Of a stretch of 11,215 nt of DNA, positions 1-4,959 are shown piece by piece; within the stretch, counting starts at the first letter, position 1; each line of letters begins with the position of its first letter. Origin of the DNA: JBKPNX01 sp046732855 (lineage in GTDB: Bacteria; Pseudomonadota; Alphaproteobacteria; Geminicoccales; Geminicoccaceae). The stretch covers positions 1 to 11,215 of the forward strand of contig JBKPNX010000073.1 of the NCBI GenBank assembly GCA_046732855.1, in the 5' to 3' direction. Made by a program: the position numbers and the translations under genes. The notes below the pieces were generated by a model. That model saw only the letters and a list, made by a program, of their open reading frames with translations, was not told the DNA's origin and ran no database searches.

Positions 1-1
1 C

Positions 2-322
2 ATCAGACCAAGCATTGGGCGGCCCTCGCGCGCCGTCTTCTCCCGCTGGCTGGGACGCGCCCGCGCTGGCCAGCAGCTCGAATACCACCGGGGTCTACTA
101 ACCAGGGACCGCTCGCCAGCGTCCGAACTCGCCGAGGGTGATCGGCGCGCGCTGGCCGAGGTGGCGGACGCGGTCTTCCAGGCGGCCGGCGATGGTTGCG
201 TTCAGCTGGTTCAGCGCCGGCATGGGCCGTTCGACTTTAGCTACCTCGCCATCAAAGCGGGCCGCGCCGCCACCCCGTGCGCGGGAGCGCTTCCGCCAGT
301 CGAGCAGGCTCTCGCGGCCTGA
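2..322 (+). CDS. Conserved hypothetical phage-type protein (3' part; start is outside the window)
   Basis: The frame beginning at base 2 is open from the window edge to the TGA at 320-322 (106 residues visible). It has no ATG, and its only GTG lies too late to be a start, so the true start is upstream. The readable protein contains FSRWLGRAR, LEYHRG, a run with alternating Ala/Glu/Val (ALAEVADAVFQAA) and LVQRRHGPFDFSYLAIKAGR. This arrangement (an RWL motif, then EYHRG, then LVQRR-G-DFSYLA) is one I recognise from short uncharacterised proteins next to replication genes of alphaproteobacterial prophages. No function is known to me. It ends 31 bases before the next gene and so probably belongs to the same operon. 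The coding call is firm because the frame has sensible composition and a familiar motif order; the identity is only 'conserved hypothetical'. Confidence 0.72.
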   Translation: MRPSIGRPSRAVFSRWLGRARAGQQLEYHRGLLTRDRSPASELAEGDRRALAEVADAVFQAAGDGCVQLVQRRHGPFDFSYLAIKAGRAATPCAGALPPVEQALAA

Positions 323-353
323 CTGACCTCAACCCAGTCACCAAGGACACAGC

Positions 354-1121
354 ATGGCCATCTCGCTCGCTTCCCTGAATCGCACGACGGCGCTCAAGCC
401 GCCGCGGATCCTGATCCACGGCGTGCACGGTGTGGGCAAAACCACGTTCGCCGCCGGTGCGCCCGACCCGGTGTTCCTCCTGACTGAGGATGGCCTTGGC
501 ACGCTGGAGGTGCCGCACTTCCCGTTGGCGCGGACCTTCGACGAGGTGATGCAAGAGCTCGCCGCCCTCTACACCGAGGAGCACACGTCCAGGACCCTGG
601 TCGTCGACAGCGTCGACTGGCTGGAGCCATTGATCCACGCCAGGGTCTGCAAGGACCAGGGCTGGAGCTCGATTGAGGACGCCGGATACGGAAAGGGCTA
701 CGTCCACGCCCTCGACCTCTGGCGCCAGTACCTCGAAGGCGTGAACGCGCTCCGCGACGACAAGGGCATGGCAATCGTCCAGATCGCCCACACCGACATC
801 AAGCGTTTCGACAGCCCCGAGTCCGAACCCTACGACCGCTACGTCATCAAGCTTCACACCAAGGCATCGGCCCTGCTCCAGGAGCACTCGGACGTCGTGC
901 TGTTCGCGAACTATCGGATCAGCACGATCAAGTCGGACGTCGGCTTCAATCGGAAGGTCACCCGGGCCCTCGGGTCCGGCGAGCGCGTTCTCTACACGGC
1001 CGAGCGCCCGGCCTTCCTCGCCAAGAATCGTTACGGGCTCCCGGACACCCTTGCCATGTCCTGGGCCGCGCTCGCCGAGGCGCTGCCTCATGGAATTCTG
1101 CCTGATCAGAAGGAAACCTGA
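354..1121 (+). CDS. Sak4-like RecA-fold single-strand annealing ATPase (AAA_24 phage nucleotide-binding protein)
   Basis: The 255-residue protein has a P-loop (GVHGVGKTT, residues 23-31), a Walker B strand (TLVVDSVDW, Asp85), a QIAH strand around residues 143-146 and a late AKNRYGLP motif (223-230). This set is typical of the AAA_24 phage nucleotide-binding family. Members of the family include Sak4, a minimal RecA relative that anneals single strands and, in phage HK620, is stimulated by its cognate SSB. The expected role is pairing of homologous single strands during phage recombination and replication restart in the cytoplasm. The ATG at 354 is preceded by AAGGA at 343-347 with good spacing. 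The stop is three bases before the DUF669 gene, which is the usual partner in phage genomes. All nucleotide-binding residues are present, so this protein looks functional. RadA/Rad51-like ATPase is the alternative label; the annealing role is inferred from family and context. Confidence 0.85.
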   Translation: MAISLASLNRTTALKPPRILIHGVHGVGKTTFAAGAPDPVFLLTEDGLGTLEVPHFPLARTFDEVMQELAALYTEEHTSRTLVVDSVDWLEPLIHARVCKDQGWSSIEDAGYGKGYVHALDLWRQYLEGVNALRDDKGMAIVQIAHTDIKRFDSPESEPYDRYVIKLHTKASALLQEHSDVVLFANYRISTIKSDVGFNRKVTRALGSGERVLYTAERPAFLAKNRYGLPDTLAMSWAALAEALPHGILPDQKET

Positions 1122-1124
1122 CGG

Positions 1125-1637
1125 ATGGCCAAGCTAGGTGGAACTTTCGACGCTTCCGGGGTCGAACCGAACGCGCCACTCGAGGCGCTGCCGCCCGGCG
1201 ACTACAAGGTGCAGATCCTGCAGTCCGAGATGCGGGTGACCAAGGCCGGTACGGGCCAGATCCTGTGGCTCGACATGGAGGTGCTGGAGGGGCCGCTCAA
1301 AGGCCGGCACCTCTATGACCAGCTGAACCTCATCAACCCGAACCCGACCGCCGAGGAGATCGCGCAGCGCACGCTCAGCGCCATCTGCCATGCTGTCGGC
1401 AAGCTGCAGGTCGCGGACAGCGAGGAGCTGCACGTCCAGCCCCTGCTGGTCCGGGTCGTCGTCAAGCCCAACGGCTACAACCAGGTCAAGGGCTACAAGC
1501 CGGTCAAGCAGGTCGCAGCAGCCAGCACGCCTATCCCGGCGGTGAATGGCCCGACGCCGACCCCGTCCACAGCCGCACCGCAGGCGCGCCCGGCGCCGGC
1601 CGCCAATACCACCGCCCCCTGGAAGAGGAGCGCTTGA
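1125..1637 (+). CDS. DUF669 family protein, probable SSB-like partner of the Sak4-like ATPase
   Basis: The 170-residue protein has an N-terminal globular part (about 1-130) that starts MAKLGGTFDASGVEP and continues LPPGDYKVQI, then WLDMEVLEGPLKGRHLYDQLNL, the pattern of DUF669. Residues 131-164 are a flexible Pro/Ala/Thr-rich linker, and the chain ends in a compact APWKRSA tip. A folded domain, a disordered linker and a conserved terminal peptide resemble single-strand DNA-binding protein architecture. DUF669 genes are commonly found directly after Sak4/AAA_24 genes in phages. The likely job is coating single strands and loading the annealing ATPase; this is inference, since the family's biochemistry is little described. 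AAGGAAA lies at 1110-1116 before the ATG at 1125, and only three bases separate it from the upstream stop, so the pair is surely co-transcribed. Confidence 0.82.
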   Translation: MAKLGGTFDASGVEPNAPLEALPPGDYKVQILQSEMRVTKAGTGQILWLDMEVLEGPLKGRHLYDQLNLINPNPTAEEIAQRTLSAICHAVGKLQVADSEELHVQPLLVRVVVKPNGYNQVKGYKPVKQVAAASTPIPAVNGPTPTPSTAAPQARPAPAANTTAPWKRSA

Positions 1638-1650
1638 TCCGGAGAAAGGC

Positions 1651-1695
1651 AGCGCCGTCGCCGATCGAGTTTGGCGACACGGCGGCGACGGCGCT
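1651..1695 (+). repeat. Perfect 13-bp inverted repeat (stem-loop) between DUF669 and the next gene
   Basis: The arms AGCGCCGTCGCCG (1651-1663) and CGGCGACGGCGCT (1683-1695) are exact reverse complements with a 19-base loop. The right arm is followed by TTTCCC, not a clean T tract. The structure sits in the only real gap (85 bases) of the first operon. It could be a weak or Rho-assisted attenuator, an RNA processing or stability element protecting the upstream message, or a protein-binding palindrome. The stem is directly visible; its role is inferred. Confidence 0.7.
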
Positions 1696-1722
1696 TTCCC
1701 CACAGGCATTCGGAGAACGTCC

Positions 1723-2106
1723 ATGGAGGACAGGACGCTAGTCCCCGGTGCGCTTGGCGGCAAGGCCGACCTGCCGGCGAGCCGGCCCGCCTGCCGTGCC
1801 GCGATCGACCAGCTGCGCGCCGACATCGACGCCATTAAGGCGCAGATCGCGACCGCCGACCTGGAGCGCCAGGCCAACCACGGCAAGATGGACCCGCGCT
1901 GGTACCACCGGGCGCGCACCGCGATCCGCCACAAGCGCCAGCAGATCGCGGCGCTCACCGCGCACCTGCAGACCCTGCCGACGGACCGTAACGTCGGATT
2001 CAAGGACTGCCTGATCGAGGTCCTCCGCGACGAGTTCGATGACGTAGCTTGGAGTGCCTTCCTTGATCGAGCGCACGCGCTGCACGACCAGCGGGCGGAC
2101 GCCTGA
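1723..2106 (+). CDS. Small helical/coiled-coil phage hypothetical protein
   Basis: This 127-residue protein starts at the ATG at 1723, chosen because GGAG at 1712-1715 sits seven bases upstream. The frame is open further back to 1546, but that part overlaps DUF669 and reads as Arg/Pro-rich out-of-frame sequence. The central part (CRAAIDQLRADIDAIKAQIATADLERQ) has the heptad-like hydrophobic spacing of a coiled coil. It is followed by MDPRWYHRARTAIRHKRQQIAAL, a basic segment I associate with an uncharacterised family beside replication genes of alphaproteobacterial phages. The acidic C-terminal third (FKDCLIEVLRDEFDDVAWSAFLDRAH) looks like a small helical cap. It has no enzyme motif, signal peptide or membrane segment. 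The stop overlaps the nuclease ATG by one base (TGATG), indicating translational coupling. A nucleic-acid-binding accessory protein is possible but unproven. Confidence 0.75.
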   Translation: MEDRTLVPGALGGKADLPASRPACRAAIDQLRADIDAIKAQIATADLERQANHGKMDPRWYHRARTAIRHKRQQIAALTAHLQTLPTDRNVGFKDCLIEVLRDEFDDVAWSAFLDRAHALHDQRADA

Positions 2107-3038
2107 TGGCACCCCTGCCGCCGCGCGCCAGTCCCACGGTCGAGGCGATCCTGGCGGCCTACGAGGCCGAGGCCAGCGATGATCGGCGCGAGCACCTCGG
2201 CGCCTCGGTGATCGGTCGGGATTGCGATCGGGCGCTCTGGTACGAGTTCCGCTGGATCACGCGCGCCACCCAGGGCGGGCGGATGCTCCGCCTGTTCGAG
2301 ACCGGCCGGCTCGAGGAGGAGCGGCTGATCCGCAACCTGCGCCGGATCGGCGTCACCGTACTCGACGTCGATCCCGACACCGGCCGGCAGTGGCATGTCC
2401 AGGCGCACGGCGGGCACTTCGGCGGCAGCCTCGATGGCGTGGGGCTCGGCATCCCGGAGGGGCCGAAGACCTGGCACGCGCTCAAGTTCAAGACCCACAA
2501 CGTGCGATCCTTCGCCGAGCTGCGCAAATCGGGGGTGCGGAAAGCCAACCCCGAGCACTGGGCGCAGATGCAGGTCTACATGCATCTGACCGGCCTCACC
2601 CGCGCGCTCTACATCGCCGCCTGCAAAGACAACGACGCCCTCTACGCCGAGCGGTTGCGAGTGGATCGCGATGAAGCCGAACGGCTGCTGGCGCGGGCCG
2701 GTCGGATCATCTTCGCAGCGCGGCCGCCGGCCAGGATCAGCGACGATCCCGATTGGTTCCTGTGCCGGATTTGCCCACATCACGACACCTGTCATGACGA
2801 CCGGCTGCCGGCGCGTACCTGCCGCAGCTGCCTGCACGTGACGCCGGCCGAAGATGGCGCCTGGCATTGCGCCCACTTTGATCGACGGCTCTCGGCCGAG
2901 GAGCAACGGGCGGGCTGTGGCTCCCACCTCTTTATCCCCGACCTGATCCAGGGCGAGCAGTTCGATGCCGATCCCGACGGCGCCTGGGTCGCCTACCGCA
3001 AGCCGGACGGCAGCGTCTGGCGGGACGGTACGGCATGA
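2106..3038 (+). CDS. PD-(D/E)XK (Cas4/RecB-like) phage nuclease with Fe-S-type and zinc-ribbon cysteines; ExK motif altered
   Basis: The 310-residue protein has the layout of a Cas4/RecB-type nuclease. ASVIGRDCDRALWYEFRW (with Cys40) comes first, then the metal-binding Asp110 in GGSLDG, the core strand ALKFKTHN (residues 125-132), and the following helix with HWAQMQVYM (Gln154, Tyr158). Cys220, Cys223 and Cys229 (CRICPHHDTC) with Cys40 match the four-Cys spacing of the 4Fe-4S cluster in AddB/Cas4 nucleases. A second set, Cys239, Cys242, Cys255 and Cys271, looks like a zinc ribbon. The expected role is resection of phage DNA ends for the Sak4-like annealing protein encoded upstream. The oddity is that the motif usually reads ExK (EFKT), whereas here residue 127 is Lys (KFKT, AAG at 2484-2486). 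The enzyme may therefore be inactive or changed. It overlaps both neighbours by stop/start fusion. The family call is firm, the activity doubtful. Confidence 0.85.
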   Translation: MAPLPPRASPTVEAILAAYEAEASDDRREHLGASVIGRDCDRALWYEFRWITRATQGGRMLRLFETGRLEEERLIRNLRRIGVTVLDVDPDTGRQWHVQAHGGHFGGSLDGVGLGIPEGPKTWHALKFKTHNVRSFAELRKSGVRKANPEHWAQMQVYMHLTGLTRALYIAACKDNDALYAERLRVDRDEAERLLARAGRIIFAARPPARISDDPDWFLCRICPHHDTCHDDRLPARTCRSCLHVTPAEDGAWHCAHFDRRLSAEEQRAGCGSHLFIPDLIQGEQFDADPDGAWVAYRKPDGSVWRDGTA

Positions 3039-4615
3039 CCCTGCAGCTGCGCCCCTACCAGCGCGCCGCCATTGACGCGATCTACGACTACTTTGCGCTG
3101 GCGACCGGCCATCCCCTGGTCGTGATCCCGACGGCTGGCGGCAAAGCGCTCGTTATGGCCGCCTTCATCCAGGAGGTGCTGGCGCAGTGGCCGGACGAGC
3201 GGATCATCATCCTGACCCACGTCCGGGAGCTGATCAGCCAGAACTTCGCCGAGCTCATTCGCCTCTGGCCTGAGGCGCCGGCCGGGATCTACAGCGCCGG
3301 GCTGAACCGGCGCGACGTCCAGGCACAGATCCTGTTCGCGGGCATCCAATCGGTGCACCGCAAGGCCTACGCCATCCAGCGCGCCGACCTGGTGCTGGTC
3401 GATGAGGCCCATCTAATACCGCGAAGCGCAAACACCACCTACCGCCGCTTCCTCGGCGATCTCACGCGGATCAACCCGCAGCTCAAGATTATCGGGCTGA
3501 CCGCGACGCCCTACCGGCTTGACAGCGGCATGCTGCACTCCGGGCGGGATGCCCTGTTCGACGACATCGCCTTCGAAATCTCGGTGCGCGAGCTGATCGA
3601 TGAAGGGTACCTCGCGCCCCTGACCAGCAAGCAGACCACGACGCAGCTCGATGTCTCGGGCGTCGGCACCCGCAGCGGCGAGTTCATCGCTGGCCAGCTC
3701 GAGGCCGCAGTCGATCAGGACCCGATCACCCAGGCCGCGATCGACGAGGTCATCGCCTACGGCCGGGACCGGCGCTCGTGGCTCCTGTTCTGCGCCGGGG
3801 TTGATCACGCTGATCATGTGTGCGATGCGGTCAGGGCCCGCGGCTTTTCCTGCGCCACCATTTTTGGCCATTCGGCCAAGGCCGAGCGCGATCGGATCAT
3901 CGCCGCCTTCAAGCGCGGCGAGGTCCGGGCGCTCGCTTCGATGGGCGTGCTGACGACCGGCTTCAACGCGCCCGCGGTCGACCTGATCGCCATGCTACGG
4001 CCGACCAAGTCGACCGGCCTCTACGTCCAGATGGCCGGCCGCGGCACGCGCCTCGCCCCCGGCAAGGAGAACTGCCTGGTCCTCGATTTCGCCGGCAACG
4101 TCGCCCGCCACGGGCCGATCGATCTGGTTAAGCCGAAAGACAAGACGAACGGGGAAGGCGACGGCGAGGCGCCGACCAGGGTCTGCCCCGAGTGCCAGAC
4201 CATCAACGCGCTCGCGGCGCGGCTCTGCATCGAGTGCGGCTACGTTTTCCCCGCGCCGGAGGTGCAGCTCGAGGCCACCGCGACCACGCGACCGATCCTG
4301 AGCGTCGGCCGACCGGAGTGGGTCGACGTCGGCGCGGTGACCTACCACCGCCACGAAAAGCCCGGCAAGCCGCCCTCCCTTCGCGTCGACTACCACTGTG
4401 GCGTGGTCCGCCACCGCGAGTGGGTCTGCCTGGAGCACGGCGGCTACGCCGGCCGAAGAGCTGCGCAGTGGTGGCGCCGCCGGGCCGAGGGTGAGCTCCC
4501 GCCCGCCACCGTCGATGAGGCGCTTGCGCGCACGCATGAGCTTCGCCTGCCCGCTCAGATCGCGGTTCGACCCAACGGCAGCTACACGGAGGTCGTCCAT
4601 GCGAGGTTCGCATGA
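3035..4615 (+). CDS. SF2 DEAD/DEAH-box helicase with C-terminal zinc ribbon, phage type; variant P-loop
   Basis: The 526-residue protein carries the superfamily 2 motifs in order. These are the Q-motif-like LRPYQ (5-9), motif I IPTAGGKA (31-38), THVRELI (61-67), motif II DEAH (123-126), motif III GLTATPYR (154-161), MGVLTTGFNAP (303-313) and motif VI QMAGRGTR (332-339). A four-Cys zinc ribbon follows (Cys384, Cys387, Cys398, Cys401). A C-terminal domain with HRHEKPGKPPSLRVDY and EWVCLEHGGYAGRRAAQWW (about 436-481) is typical of phage helicases of this group. It should unwind or remodel DNA at the phage fork or at recombination intermediates. Motif I normally ends GKS or GKT; here Ala38 (GCG at 3146-3148) replaces the Mg-coordinating Ser/Thr, which would weaken ATPase activity. 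Its ATG overlaps the nuclease stop and its stop overlaps the DUF6511 ATG, both as ATGA. Confidence 0.9.
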   Translation: MTLQLRPYQRAAIDAIYDYFALATGHPLVVIPTAGGKALVMAAFIQEVLAQWPDERIIILTHVRELISQNFAELIRLWPEAPAGIYSAGLNRRDVQAQILFAGIQSVHRKAYAIQRADLVLVDEAHLIPRSANTTYRRFLGDLTRINPQLKIIGLTATPYRLDSGMLHSGRDALFDDIAFEISVRELIDEGYLAPLTSKQTTTQLDVSGVGTRSGEFIAGQLEAAVDQDPITQAAIDEVIAYGRDRRSWLLFCAGVDHADHVCDAVRARGFSCATIFGHSAKAERDRIIAAFKRGEVRALASMGVLTTGFNAPAVDLIAMLRPTKSTGLYVQMAGRGTRLAPGKENCLVLDFAGNVARHGPIDLVKPKDKTNGEGDGEAPTRVCPECQTINALAARLCIECGYVFPAPEVQLEATATTRPILSVGRPEWVDVGAVTYHRHEKPGKPPSLRVDYHCGVVRHREWVCLEHGGYAGRRAAQWWRRRAEGELPPATVDEALARTHELRLPAQIAVRPNGSYTEVVHARFA

Positions 4616-4959
4616 TCTGCCCCGTGTGCCGGCGCGAGGGTCGTGGCTTCGGCTGGTTCGATCCCCGCTACGGCATCGGCGACCCGCGCCGCGTCGAGAG
4701 CCTCCGCTGGCTTTGCTCACTCACGTGCCAGGGCATCTGCCATCGGAGGCGGGGCATGATTGACCCGACCCGGCACGAGAGGGCCGCGATGGACCATGCC
4801 GTCGCCATGGCCGGCGAGCACATCGAGAGCCTCGGCCGGACCGACGTCATGACCTGGTCGCCCGATGAGTTCGCTGTGCTCATCGAGGTGATCGTCACCG
4901 CGTTCACCGATCGCCTGCGCGAGCTCGGCGACGATCCGGCGGAGGTGCCGTATCCATGA
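4612..4959 (+). CDS. DUF6511 family small zinc-binding phage protein
   Basis: This is a 115-residue protein whose first half is a cysteine cluster: Cys3 and Cys6 (CPVC), then Cys35, Cys39 and Cys43 (CSLTCQGIC). It most likely binds one zinc ion. GFGWFDPR lies between the pairs and MIDPTRHERAAM (49-60) after them. The second half is helical and acidic (HIESLGRTDVMTWSPDEFAVLIEVIVTAFTDRLRELG). I recognise this order (CxxC, GFGWFDP, CS-CQ, MIDPT-E, then a helix) as DUF6511, found in phage replication operons between a helicase and a primase-polymerase, with no known function. It is locked into the operon by ATGA overlaps at both ends, so its level is probably tied to that of the helicase and the primase. 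An accessory or loader role is only a guess from position. Confidence 0.8.
   Translation: MICPVCRREGRGFGWFDPRYGIGDPRRVESLRWLCSLTCQGICHRRRGMIDPTRHERAAMDHAVAMAGEHIESLGRTDVMTWSPDEFAVLIEVIVTAFTDRLRELGDDPAEVPYP

Noticed and set aside
404..416. P-loop GKD in the primase-polymerase (residues 404-416) as another decayed motif
   Set aside because: The GSGGGKDHAR form is, from memory, normal for this phage family, so it is not evidence of inactivation.
1546..1722. Longer N-terminus for the small helical gene
   Set aside because: It overlaps DUF669 out of frame, is Arg/Pro-rich, and lacks the ribosome binding site seen before 1723.
1134..2927. Long minus-strand open frame (597 codons) opposite DUF669, the small helical gene and the nuclease
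   Set aside because: It spans three well-supported genes antisense, has low-complexity Arg/Ala/Gly/Pro composition with no family motifs, and is the usual GC-rich mirror frame.
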